Below are positions 12,254 through 23,644 of a stretch of DNA of 64,000 nucleotides, piece after piece. The stretch is from Apostichopus japonicus (taxonomy: Eukaryota; Echinodermata; Holothuroidea; Aspidochirotida; Stichopodidae), in the NCBI RefSeq assembly GCF_037975245.1, contig NC_092561.1, positions 6,002,001-6,066,000 of the forward strand, written 5' to 3'. Made by a program: the position numbers and the translations under genes. Each line of letters starts with the position of its first letter. Within the stretch, counting starts at the first letter, position 1. The notes under the pieces were generated by a model that was not told where the DNA came from, did no database searches, and saw only the letters and a program-made list of their open reading frames with translations.

Positions 12254-13452
12254 CAGGGACGTAGCTAAGGCCTGATGATTGGGGGGGGGTGTAGTGGCTG
12301 AAATTCCAACTGGATGGGTTTTGGAGCCAGAAAATTCTGACTGCTGCCTTGTACCCCCCCCCTACCCCCGCACTAATCGTCAATGATACGGTCAGTGTCA
12401 GAAAGACACCCCATCTTTCGCGACTGCACTTATGTTCCAAACTTTTTTCGATACATTTGTACCTTATGGGGCAAAGTTTTTGCTTATGTTGATGGCACTT
12501 TTAAGCTTCCATAGATTAGCATTGGTGTTTTAATTGTATACCATAGAGACAATATATATCCCAACGACGTAGCCAGGAGTTTGAAAGAGGGAACACCTTT
12601 TGCGATTGTTATAGGGGAGGGGTCTAAGGGGAGGGGGTGTCCCCCTCCCCTTTGAGATATTTTTGAACAATTGAAGGTCCTTAGATGCGATCTGGTGCAA
12701 TTTGTTGCCAGTTTCATCATTATCATATGATATCATATTATCAGCAGATTTTGTTTTCCTGTTTGAATTCTTTTACATGTTCTTTTACATAATATATCAG
12801 AAATACATTTGACGAACTTAACTGATGGACAATATAAACTTTCATATTTTGTAAGACAGCCAGATGTGCAGTGGCCTAAAAACAAATATCGTTATCGCCG
12901 TGTATTAGCAGTGTAATAACAACAGTTTTTAAACATATTTTTCGACACTGAAAGGGGGGAGCAGTCGCTCCCCTGCTCCCCCTGGCTACGTCCCTGTATA
13001 TCCTGAACTTACTTGAAGCAAGCGAACAGGGTCGACCCACCCAATAGCAAAATTAATACATAAATTATCCGAATTGAAGCTGGCGAACGTTGTATTTTTT
13101 TTTTAGAGTATTCAAAATCATACGAAGTTTTGTATGGTGGAGTATAAGGATCGCGAGATACAATTTCTCAATGTGACGAGGAAAACGTGGTAAATATGAC
13201 TGATTAAACGTCAATTTTGATCGAAAATTTTATGTCACTCACAATTTACAAGAACATATGAAAATAAAAGTGCGACAGTCAGAAAAATTAGAGTGCGACA
13301 GTCGGAAATTCCGAATTGAAGCTGGCGACAGTCGGAAATTCCGACAGTCGGAAATTCCGACTGTCGCACTCAAATTTTCCAACTATCGTAATTTTTACCA
13401 AGATTGGGGGGGTGAGACACCCCCCCACACCCCCCCTCTAGCGACGTCCCTG
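12254..13452. mobile_element. hAT-like non-autonomous transposon with 8-bp target duplication
   Basis: The left end cagggacgtagct and the right end agcgacgtccctg are inverted repeats. The flanks 12246-12253 and 13453-13460 are both catgtaga, an exact 8-bp duplication; 8-bp duplications and CAGGG-type ends are typical of hAT elements. The uninterrupted site is seen in the A1 spacer (loop of the hairpin at 1228-1269). Inside are G/C-run tracts, a nested element at 12562-12996, and a 17-bp hairpin with arms gagtgcgacagtcggaa (from 13291) and its complement (to 13371). No transposase was seen. Confidence 0.75.
12562..12996. mobile_element. Nested hAT-like MITE
   Basis: Ends caacgacgtagccagg and cctggctacgtccctg are inverted repeats related to those of the host element. 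Direct flanks tatatcc lie at 12555-12561 and 12997-13003. The interior has the ggggagggggtgtccccctc tract also found in the insertion in A4 exon 1. It has no coding capacity. Confidence 0.6.
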
Positions 13453-13591
13453 CATGTAGACCTGCATATCAGTGTAAGTAACGCTACGATGTTGTTTCTT
13501 TATTGCAAAATTATAACTTTCCAGTTACGCGAAATTGTCTGTCTGTAAGTACCGTACTGCAAATTGATTCGATAGCTGGAATAAGACGGAC

Positions 13592-13599
13592 GTATATAA
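13592..13599 (+). promoter_or_regulatory. Probable TATA box of A4
   Basis: gtatataa about 90 bases before the A4 start codon, in the same context as the A1 box at 1143-1150. Confidence 0.4.
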
Positions 13600-13689
13600 C
13601 CCTTAAACTGAATAGCATAGTTAAGGCTGCTTTACGACGCTCAATGACTGTCAAAACTCTTTTCTTTTTTTTAATCTTAGAACTGAAAA

Positions 13690-15312
13690 ATGATGGCAAT
13701 TACTCGAAAGTCGGTAGGGAGCTTCGTTATTTTGACAAGAATGCTGGTATTAATTATGTTGTATGTAGCAGTTGTGTCTACCTCATCGACATTGTTACCA
13801 AAGGGGTCTAAGGGGAGGGGGTGTCCCCCTCCCCTTTGGAATTTTTTGTATTTCCAGGTGGCCTCAGATGCAATTTGGTGCAATATAGCACACTTCAACA
13901 CCCACTCCATTTTGTAAACTTAATTTTGTATTTTCACCTGGCCTTAGATGCAATTTGGTGCTCCAAATGAGATTTTTTTTCTCATTTGGAAATGAAAAAG
14001 GGGTTTTCTGACTTGCGGAGCGGGGGGGGGGGGCGGAATGATACTTCCGCCCCTCCACATTTTTCACTGGGGGGGCTGGCGCCCCCCCCAGCCCCCCCGG
14101 TTCCTACGCCCTTGGTTTCGTATAAAGGGAACTTCCGGGCGATTTCTTGGGCTACGTGATTCTCTTCAAGCAGTGATTAACAAACGAACTGAATACGACC
14201 AGCAATGTGGAAAACGTAAGATTACTTTTCGATAATGTATTAAAACATTGAATAACATAAATTCACATGGTGAATAATTAAGATAGTTTTTTGGCAATGG
14301 AATTTGTGTGTACACATATATTAGCCTTAAGCTCGATCAAACTTACATAGGCCTAGTTGCCCAGCTCTTGTTTGGTTGCCAAAGAAATTATCGCTGTATG
14401 TATATGTTCTCAATTTCGTTGTTTTGATTGTTTTTTCCCAGTGTAGGGGATTCCTGGAGGGGGGGGGTGAGGAGATAGTGTCACGGTGATAATTATTGTC
14501 ACCCGAACCCGATTTGGTTCACGATGCCCCTGTTGATAGTTTTATTTTACTACTTTCTTTTTTAACTTACAGAAGTCGATCTGTCTCTTGCACAATCATT
14601 AAAATCTGCCCAATACGATGAGTCCCTATACGGGGAAGTATTTGTAAATTACGGAACTGTTGAAGATATGGATTTGGACTATCTGCCATGTGATCTAAGA
14701 AGCCAGTTGCAAACAACCTACCGTAGTTTGCTTGTTGCTATCCCTTTCCAAAGTAATGGGCATTCTGGAATACTCGTTCTTGCAGAAGTGACGGACGCAA
14801 TATACCGGTTACCGTCACCGTCGACGACTAACGATAAGCTATTCTTAACAGGTGCGACCTTCCAAGAAGACGACGATAGGGTCACTGTAAGCATCGGAGA
14901 AGACACCATGACTATGCGTGTATCACCTTACGTAACCTGCAGTGAGACAGACGAGGAAATCGATGCAGACTTTGATGAAGTCACCGGTGCAAATTTTACA
15001 GGTACAAGTTACCCTGAAAGATTCGATTGGGGTTGTGGTTCACTCCTGGATTGGGATACAGGGTACTGTAAGATCATTAAAGGAAATCTTTGCCAAATTC
15101 AACGATTCGACGGTGATGTTTGTATCCACGAAACCGTGAGAAGTTCCGTTAGATGTCCGTCTAAGATGAAAGTCATATCAATGAATGGTGTTTTTCGTAA
15201 TACTTTTTCTAGATTGTTTGCAACGATCCCATCTGAAAGCTTTGAAACTGAAAGTATCGATCGAGACCATGATGTTGGCATTAAATTCCCCTTGTTTGAC
15301 GACCTAGTCTGA
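13690..15312 (+). pseudogene. Gene A4: subfamily A gene broken by insertion and frameshift
   Basis: Exon 1 is split. 13690..13799 encodes MMAITRKSVGSFVILTRML... up to the STLLP codons. It is interrupted by foreign DNA and resumes at about 14114 with the GTSGRFLG and QAVINKR codons, to the donor at 14215|gtaaga. About ten bases of the LRRFR region are lost. Exon 2 14573..15312 (acceptor ttacag) is long and mostly intact: LPCDL, WGCGS, GYCKI, NLCQI, DVCIH, VRCPS. One extra base near 15290 shifts the end, so the final conserved YPCL is replaced by an unrelated tail (FPLFDDLV). The TATA box and splice sites remain, so a transcript may still be made. It is probably non-functional. Confidence 0.75.
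13800..14113. mobile_element. Transposon fragment inserted in A4 exon 1
   Basis: It begins with the ggggagggggtgtccccctc tract shared with the nested element at 12562-12996 and also shares a counterpart of cttagatgcaatttggtg (seen twice here). It ends with gggggctggcg / cagccccccc / ttcctacgcccttgg, resembling the right end of the element at 62326-62876. No clear left terminal repeat is visible, so the left end seems deleted. Confidence 0.6.
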
Positions 15313-15759
15313 TCACAACATAGCTGACTTTTTCAATCTCTTTTAATGATTTCTTTCTTGGACTTTTTACGTCGTTAAATGAAAAAAATAATGATAATTA
15401 AAAGTAACTTAAAATTATTTGTAAAATCAAACTTCGTAGGTTAGACATTACCATTACCACTAACGAATTATTTACTATGTTAACTTTCTTCGACATTAAA
15501 CTACTTAAGTAAATGATATCGTTATTAACTTTTACATTTGACTTGTTAACAACATATTGATTAGAAGAATTATTTGGAGGGCAGAAATTTAAGTCCGATT
15601 AAGCAACGCAAACCTCATCAATTAAAAATAAACATCATTATGAAAATGAACATGAAAATGGTGGTGATGATGGTGATGGTGATGGTGATAGTGATAATGG
15701 AATATATTGTTCTTCCTCTTAGAGCGCACACAAGACTGCCTGAAAGACTACTTCTGTTT
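15313..15759. other. 3' flank of A4; gatggt-rich microsatellite
   Basis: AT-rich, no gene. A degenerate (gatggt)n stretch lies at about 15655-15700. Confidence 0.5.
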
Positions 15760-16090
15760 TGAGAATTGGCCGAATTGATGCAACTAATTTGCAACAAACA
15801 CTACCTCCAAATTCATGGCACCGCAATGGGTACCAAATGTGGCACCGTCTTTTGCCAACATCTTAATGGGAAACCTCGAGAAAGAATTTCTATCTCGACA
15901 AAACTTGAAACCACATACGTGGTTACGTTTCATTGACGTATCTTCATGATATGGACTCATGGCGAGGCAAATCTAAAACTCTTCATTGATGACAAACTCG
16001 TTTCATCACACTATCAAATTTACTGCAGATTTTGCTGGACATGGCGTTTACTTCCTGGACACCACTGTGACCCTACAAAATGGTTCACTA
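15760..16090 (+). mobile_element. Penelope-like element reverse transcriptase fragment (frameshifted)
   Basis: Read in shifting frames it gives YLQIHGTAMGTK, then SFANILMGNLEKEFLSRQN, then HTWLRFID, then MIWTHGEANLKLFID, then IKFTADFAGHGVYFLDT. This order of motifs is that of the Penelope-like RT core (HGTAMGT, the ID(D)...MIW active-site region, FLD). The second active-site Asp is lost through a 1-base deletion, and a further frameshift follows MGTK. Both ends are missing. Confidence 0.7.
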
Positions 16091-17226
16091 TCATAAGACA
16101 ATTGCTTTTACAATTAACTTACAAACAATGGGCCACCCGAACACATTTGAATTACGTCTACACTATCGTTGGCCACGTACTTGGCCTTTGCATTTGTCTT
16201 TTGATTATCCCAAATAAATGTGTATTATGGGTTGAGATTCTTGAAGATATTGACAATTATTTGCATCACAAATGTATTCGTTTCATCAAAAGGTTTTAAA
16301 AAGTTTAAAACAGTATTTTGCGTCCTTTTCTATAATTTTTCTCAACCTCACTGACTCCACTATGCCATAACGACATACATAACTAGCCTATCTATTTAAA
16401 TCTTACTTCAAATGGTGGCATAAAAGTCGAAAACTTTGCAACTTTCAACTTTGTTTTTCTCCAAAATATTTTTCGTTGGGGTCCCAATAAACCTGGCCCA
16501 TAATATGAATATTTAAGCACTACGAACGTCATTGACTAATAGGCCTACGTAATACAACACTATGCTTGATTTGTGTACAGTCTATATGCCAGTTGTACCA
16601 GGGAGTTCCATAACATCTCCCTGGTTGTACCAACGCAAAGTTTTGAATCTATTTTTAGCAACGGCTTATAACTAAACCTGCATCTCTGTTTGGTTGAATT
16701 CAAACTAGGGGGTTTGGGGGAACTGTAGGCGATTAATTTTAACTATGGAATTTGTCGTGGACACTTTTCTCATTATCTGCAAATATCCTTAATCACTCGC
16801 CAATTAACGTTGTTGGCAGGGAAAAACTTGGCTAATATCTTAGTGTGCTGTTTTGTGATTGATACATGTAAAACAATCGATGAACATGTCAAAAAAGTAA
16901 AAAATGGCGACCAAACGCAAAATGCTGCTTTAAGATTATATTTTATTTTATTTTTACTCGTAGTCGTTATAACTTGTTTTATGAAGTATTGAAACCAAAC
17001 TTTGGTTGAAAGGTACAGTTCTGAATGTTTTATGTTAATTTTCTGAAATCAATCTCTCTCGTGACCTGTAGGACCATAGGAAAGCAGAGGTGATGAATAA
17101 TTGAAAGAATTTTAGTTAGAGAAGTCTATCAACTATAACTAAAAAGAAAGAGGACGGGATTGTTGCTGGCTTTAAAGCTTTATAGAATTACCGATTATAC
17201 GTTGATTTGTTATAATTGTTCTATGT

Positions 17227-17504
17227 AAGGTTTTGCAGGGTAGTATTGCTTACCTTGTTGATTCTGTCCACCATTATGAACCCAGGCCGGGGCTGAGGCT
17301 TGAGGGTAAGCATTCGCTCAAGTCCCCCGGAACTCGTACCAGATATGGTGATCGGTCTTTTGCTGCTATTGCTCCACGTCTTTATAATAATCTTCCTTCT
17401 GATTCGCTTTCCACCATCGATGAATGCATTTAAGGCTCATCTTAAGACTGACTATTTTTTCCTTATTTCAATTCGGATTTTCTATTTGTACTGTTGTTGT
17501 AAAG
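17227..17504 (+). mobile_element. LINE (CR1/L2-like) 3' coding remnant, copy 1
   Basis: It translates to KVLQGSIAYLVDSVHHYEPR, then TRYGDRSFAAIAPRLYNNLP, then, after a frameshift, FKAHLKTDYF. The YGDRSF...APRLWN.LP...FK..LKT pattern is the usual C-terminal end of CR1/L2/Jockey-type reverse transcriptase ORFs. The 3' tail continues after the inserted MITE at 17959-18010 with aaaggcgctatataaatatg, a typical tail for such elements. It is 5' truncated. Confidence 0.7.
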
Positions 17505-17958
17505 CAGTGGTTTCCAAAGTGGTCCCTGTGTTGGGAAGTCTCATTGGGGTGCTACAGGGTACACGGGGATAAGGGAGCGTTGGGACTGATTTGGGGGTGC
17601 CTGGTAATTATGACACGTCACTGCAGCGATTTAGGGCACAATAAGGCATCTGGGGGGTTTGGGAACAAAATAAATACATTTTGTGATCCAATTGTGATCC
17701 AAAGTTATCCAAAAGTGGTATTAGAAATTCAATAACTCCACTCCCTAGGTCCAATTTCTTTCGCGTTTGGATTATATTGTGGCAGAGACATCTCTTGTAA
17801 TTTATAAGCGCATAGCGCGACCATTTTAGCCTGTCATTTGGGGTACTCCCTGAGCTGATTACTGATTGCAAATTCGAGGGGAGGGGTGGGGGAGGGGCAT
17901 TGGGACAGTTCAAGATTGTCGAAAGGGGCGGTCGTCTAAACAAGTTTGAGAACCACTG
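17505..17958. mobile_element. hAT-like MITE nested in the LINE tail, copy 1
   Basis: Ends cagtggtttccaaa and tttgagaaccactg are inverted repeats. The flanks ttgtaaag and ctgtaaaa are an imperfect 8-bp duplication. It interrupts the LINE 3' tail. No open transposase frame. Confidence 0.65.
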
Positions 17959-20033
17959 CTGTAAAACGCTTCGAGCCTTTGGGAAAGGCGCTATATAAAT
18001 ATGTTTATTTATGGGCTTCTTCTGATTTAGCTAATTAAGTGTGTTTTCTTCTATTCCATTCGGAGACATAGTTTCGCGAGTAAAAGCTTGGGACTAAACT
18101 AGTGTATATAAAGCTTCATGTCTTACGTAAAAGTGTGGTCGTACAATAGTTCTTGTTTTTGCGAAAGATTTTTGTTTGCTGCTATCAATCATTCCTTTCA
18201 CCTCTAGAACTAGGCAACAGTTATATCAGTCCAGAATTAGCATCGAGCGAACTAAAAATGAAAATTTTGTTAAAAAGCATCCATCTTCCAATGTTAAGTG
18301 CTATCAAAACCCCGCCCCTCTCTCCCCCCCCCCCCCCAAAAAAAGAAACCCATCTAAAATAATGGCCTCTCGTGTTTGAAAAATTGGTATAGTGCCTTCT
18401 TTGAAGCATTTGCCCGAATGGGCTGCTTTACCGTAATTTTCTAATTTGACACACATCAATGTCCGGAAATGGTATCAGTTTATGGTCACCATTCTCAGAA
18501 AATTAGATCTGTAAACTTGTGGCAATTTACCACATACAATAAAGTTTGGAGCTACAATTATTATAATTTATTGTCAGTGAACGAATAGTTACATTTGCCC
18601 CTTATGATACTAGGTTTTGGGTATCACAACTCTTGGTATATATATGACTTTAAACTCCTACACCAGTCCTCCCTCCCCCACCAACCCCACCTCAACCCAC
18701 TCCCCAAAGGGATTGCTCTGTAATTCATATTTTCACTAAACATGTAATCACTTGTATACTGTTTCCTCTTTCATTTCTTGTGTCCGTTCTGTAGTTTATT
18801 ATTGTATTTACTTCTTATTCAAAAAAAGATGGAAAAAAGAAAGAAGATGGAATCATGCTATTCAGTCGACATATATTCCAGTTCAAATATGAACAAGTTT
18901 TAAGCGATCTTAAGCCCATCTTCTAGTTCTCAAGTTCTAACCTTGCTCAGATTTCCTTTATGATATGCTACTATAGCGTAATATCTTTTTGCATGTACAG
19001 TTGTGAAGGAGTTGTATTTGTTCATTCATTTATTGATTTATCGAGTTTGTTTACGTGGTTGTATAAATATTGTGATGTAACCACATGAGGGTCAGAAGTC
19101 CTGTCACACTATAATATGATAGGTGTTTTGTCGATTATGGACAAAATGCCAATTTAATTTGGTAAATTGTCGATTTCATGTATGTCAAGCACTGGAATTA
19201 TGGTTTAGTTTTTAATGGAAGCAGAATTTATTGAAAATTTAAGGGGATGGTGCATATGTTGAGGGACCATAATGGCTACACTTGCTAGCTGCGCCTTATT
19301 TAAATGTCAATTCGTCGTAGTTTTATAACTAGTAAGTTATTTGTCTTTCAGTAATGCGTTCTTACTAATTTTCAAAATAATCTTTCTCATGTTCAGACCA
19401 CCATGACAGTTTTGACTACCATGGTTAATATTTTAAGCAACGTCATTTGTTAAAATTCGCATTTTCAACATTTTGTATGTATCATAAGACAATTGTTTGT
19501 ACAATTAACTTACAAACAGTGGGCCACCCTAACACGTTTGAATTATATATTTCACTATCGTTGGCCACGTATTTGGCCTTTGCATTCGTCTTAAGATTAT
19601 CCCAAATAAATGTGTATTATGGGTTGAGATTTTTGAAGATATTGACAAATATTTGCATCACAAATTTATTCGTTTCATCAACAGTTTTTAAGAAGTTTAA
19701 GATTATATTTTATTTTATATTTACTCGTAGTCGTTATAACTTGTTTTATGAAGTATTGAAACCAAACTTTAGTAGAAAGGTAGAGTTCTGAATGATTTAT
19801 GTTAGTTTCTGAAATCAATCTGTCTCGTGATCTAGAGGGCATGTGATCTTTATTTTAGTCATTCGGGTAGTTTCACATCCTGACAATAGGAAGCCAGAGG
19901 TGATAAATAATTGAAAGAATTTTAGTTAGAGAAGTCTATCTAGTATAACTAGAGAGAAAGAGGAAAGGATTGTTGCTGGTTAAAGCTTTGTAGAATTACC
20001 GATTATACGTTGATTTGTTATAATTTTTTATAT

Positions 20034-20309
20034 AAAGTTTTGCAGGGTGGTATTGCTTACCTTGTTGATTCTGTCCACCATTATGAACCCAGACCAGGGC
20101 TGGGTCTGAGGGTAAGCGTTTCCTCAAATCCTCCAGAGCTCCTACCAGATATGGTGATCGGTCTCTTGCTGCTATTGCTCCACGTCTTTATAATAATCTT
20201 CCTTCTGATTCACTTTCCACCATCGATGAATGCATTAAAGGCTCATCTTAAGACTTATTATTTTTCTTTATTTTAATTCTGATTTTCTATTTGTACTGTT
20301 GCTGTAAAG
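20034..20309 (+). mobile_element. LINE (CR1/L2-like) 3' coding remnant, copy 2
   Basis: Same remnant as at 17227-17504 (YKVLQGGIAYLVDSVHHYEP...), with its tail after the MITE at 20768-20815. It was copied with its nested MITE, so the MITE insertion is older than the segmental duplication. Confidence 0.65.
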
Positions 20310-20767
20310 CAGTGGTTTCCAAATTGGTCGCTGTCGGGGGGGGGGGGGGGCGTTGGGAAGTCTCATGGGGGTGCCACAGGGTACGGTGAGTACGAGGCGT
20401 TGGCACTAATTGGGGGTCCCTGGTGATTACGACACATCACTGTAGCAATTTAGGGCTCAATAAGGCATCCAGAGGGTCTGGGAACCAAACTAAATAAATT
20501 TTGTGACCCAAAATTATCCAAAAAAGGTATGAGGAATTCAATAACTCCACTCCTAAGGTCCAATTTCTCTCGCGTTTGGATTATATTGTAGCAGAGACAT
20601 CTATTGTAACTTATTAGCGCATAGCGCCACCAATTTAGCCTGTCATTTGGGGTATTCCCTGAGCTGATTACTGATTGCGAAGTCGAGGGGATGGTTGGGG
20701 GAGGGGAAATTGGGACAGTTCAAGATGGTTGAAGGGGAGGTCGTCTACAAAAGTTTGAGAACAACTG
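20310..20767. mobile_element. hAT-like MITE nested in the LINE tail, copy 2
   Basis: Counterpart of 17505-17958. The left end is cagtggtttccaaa; the right end is decayed (gagaacaactg). Confidence 0.6.
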
Positions 20768-21730
20768 CTTTAAAGCGCTTGCCTTTGGGAAAGGTGCTTT
20801 ATAAATATGGTTATGTATGTTTGTATATGTATTGATGGGCTTCTTCTGATTTAGCTAATTTAGTGTGTTTTCTTCCGTTCCATTCGGAGACAGTCTCGCG
20901 AGTATAAGCTTAGGAATATTAAAGTGTATGTAAAGCTTCATGTCTTAGGTGAAGGTGTTGTTGTACAATAGTTGTTTGATACATTTTTCGAAAGATTTTT
21001 TTTTTTTGCTGCTATCAATCATTCCTTTCACTTCTAGAACTAGGCAACCGCTATTATCAGTTCAGCAATAGCATCGAGCGAACTAAAAATGAGGACATTG
21101 TAAAAAGCCTCTCTCTTCCAATGTTAAGTGCTATCAAAATCCCCGCCCCTCTCCCTCCTCTAAAATCCCCATCTGAAATAATGGCCATTAGTGTTTGAAA
21201 AATTGGTAAAGTGCCTTCTCCCGTTGAAGCATTTGCCCGTATTTTTCTAATTTGACACTTATCAATGACCATCAATGAAATGGTATCAGTTCATGGTCAC
21301 CATTCTCAGAAAATTAGATTTGTAAACTTGTAACAATTTACCACATACAATAGAGTTTGGAGCTACAATTATTATAATTTATTGTCAGTGAACAAGAAGT
21401 TACATTTGCTCTTTGGGATACTAAGTTTTGGGTCCGTATCACAATTATTGGTAGATATGACTTTAAACTCCTACAGCAGCCACCCCCCCCCCCAACCCAC
21501 TCCCCAAAAGGATTGCTCTGTAATTCATATTTTCAATAAACATATATATACTCAATTGTAAACTGTTTCCTCTTTCATTTCTTGTGTCCGTTCTATAGTT
21601 TATTATTGTATTTACTTCTTACTCAGAATAGATGGAAAAAAAGAGGAAAGATGGAGTCATTGTATTCAGTCGACAGTATATCCTAATTCACAATTTTAAG
21701 CGATCTTCAGCCCATCTTACTCATACAGTG

Positions 21731-23644
21731 GATAAACAGTGGAGGGACAAAGAGATGATTAAGGGAAGGGGCTAGGGAAAAAACTGGATAAGGACAAAAC
21801 AGAAAGGTGTGGTCCCTCCACTGTTTATCTCCTACCTCTCCTCTTCTCCTGTTGGTTTCTTTTGTCTTCTCTCCATCCCTTCTCTACTAATCCCCTTACA
21901 TCTATCTCTTTGTGTTCACCATGCTCATTAAACCTGTCTGTATTATGTGCGTGTGTTTGTACCTTCTGTTACTGTTACTAGTCATTTGGCCTCTGAAGAA
22001 GATCCTGCTAGGATTGAAACGTCAGGCCAACTTACTTTTACACATTCTCTTACACAGGTTTTCTAGTGGATAAGCAGTTTGATAACAGTTTTATTTCATT
22101 TTCATTTAGTATTTGCAGTACTACGCATAGTTTCCTTTCTCAAACTTTAGAGACCTACCATTATGTCTGTTTTTTAAACATAAAAAAAAGATTAATTTTA
22201 GTTTCCTAAGTTGTCTGATCTTCATGAAGTAAACCTTAAGCAAGATGGACATATGTCGTTAGCCTCTTGACCTAATGTGACCTTCACACATTTAAAGGAT
22301 GATCGCCGGAACAAAATTAAGTTGCTGGCTGTGCAGATTTTATTACTACACCACCTTTGAGTTTTGAGAAAGACCTTTCAAAATCTTAAATCAAAAGTGA
22401 CTGACACTACTTAGTCCAAAACACAGAAGATTAGGCCAGTTCCTCAGGTGCAAAATCAAGTTTAATGGCCTCAAATAACATGTTTATATTGTATTACAAA
22501 TCTGTAAAGAGAAAAATGGTGTTGAAGCTATATAGTGGTGCTCTCTGGCGTTCACGTAAAGGTATTTTGGCTGAGTTATATATAACTAATTAAACAATGG
22601 ATTAATATGTTATCCTGCAGGAAGGAGCCAAAATTATCATATATTTACCATTGAAGGAACCATCATTATTGGTTCGGAATCATAATCCTACTGATACTAG
22701 AAGTGAAGCTCTTCAACAAGCGAATTATCTTCTTCTGTTAGGAACTGCAGTCTGTTTGTCTGCTCGCAACATTGTCCAATTCCATTTCATAACGTTAATG
22801 ACTTAGATAGGGAAAAGTTTGTCTCACAAGTGAAGCATTGTATGCTTCAAAATATGACTAAAGTTAGAATCACTCATTAACAGGTCTTGCAACAGTAAAG
22901 ATCATGCAGATTTAGACAACGTTTGAGAAATTTAACATTTTATGACCTTTATTTGTTTGCAGAACATGCAGTTTAACCGTCTAAAACTGCAAACAAAGAT
23001 AATGTATGACTAAAAGTCAATTAGAAATTCGCTTACTGTCTCAGAGACTTCGTGAGCCCCCAATCCCCACTATGTGCTAAAAGGAAACTTTTTTTCTCTC
23101 TACATAACGAGTTGAGTGCCAAAAATGGAATGTACTGTTCTTGATTCTTTGTAAACTTCTTGCTAATATTGTGTTGGTGTGAGAGTAAAATAACGTTTTA
23201 TGTGTTCATAAGTCGAGGCCAAATTGTAAAAAATCCAATGCCCAACGACCTGATGCTTCAAGCACAAGTAGTTTATCGCATATTCTATGTCTGCAATTAA
23301 ACAGTTAATGTAAAACACCAAAGTTCACGTGATTGAGTATCATCCTTGTTTTTTCATATTTGTATTTGTTATTATTTTTTCTACTTTTTCAATGACGGCT
23401 AATAATTTTTATAACCTAGCTTCAATTATACAACTTTATTTTCGTTAACTTTAATTTTTAATATATTTTAGACACTTAGTTCAACTTTTAATTTTAAATA
23501 TTGCTCTTCTCTATTCATTGAAGTAAATTTAAAAACAGGTGTTTAACGATTTTAAGTATTCTCGTTATTAAATTCCTCATTGTGCAGTATGTGACGTTGA
23601 TTTTGCTACATTTTCGATTTAAAATTCTAGAAAATTCCCTAGTT
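21731..23644. other. Intergenic; retroelement tail-like sequence, no gene
   Basis: A hairpin-prone stretch lies near 21727-21830, where cagtggataaacagtgga recurs in complement as ccactgtttatc. It is followed by the hammerhead-like motif at 21986-22030. The rest is AT-rich without exons I can recognise. Confidence 0.4.
21986..22030 (+). ncRNA. Possible degenerate hammerhead-like / Penelope-like tail motif
   Basis: Flanking arms ttggcct and aggccaa pair. Between them are ctgaaga (fits CUGANGA), a short stem atcc/ggat, and then gaaac. These are hammerhead core elements, and such ribozymes are known from Penelope-like retroelements. The flanking arms pair with each other, which is not the standard hammerhead fold, and no UH cleavage site was identified, so this may be only a related retroelement tail. 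Confidence 0.2.

Larger units (their letters stand above)
10475..15312. repeat. Right arm of inverted duplication I (contains A4)
   Basis: Reverse complement of 1-2885 and onward through gene A1. It is lengthened by the hAT-like insertion at 12254-13452 and by the insertion in A4 exon 1 at 13800-14113. Spacer blocks around the start of A4 (for example gttaaggctgctttacgacg) match the A1 spacer. Confidence 0.7.
16080..18930. repeat. Tandem segmental duplication, copy 1
   Basis: It matches 19480-21730 in the same orientation. Shared blocks include cttacaaacaatgggccacc/cttacaaacagtgggccacc, the LINE fragment, the nested MITE, and tttcattctgttcggagac-like flank. Copy 1 carries about 600 bases (roughly 16310-16920) not present in copy 2. 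Between the copies (18930-19450) I see no gene. Confidence 0.7.
19480..21730. repeat. Tandem segmental duplication, copy 2
   Basis: Second copy of 16080-18930, offset about 2.8 kb over most of its length. It diverged by scattered substitutions and indels, including a longer G run near 20336. Confidence 0.7.

Noticed and set aside
17608..17943. 111-codon minus-strand frame
   Set aside because: It lies inside the hAT-like MITE and is not kept in the second copy.
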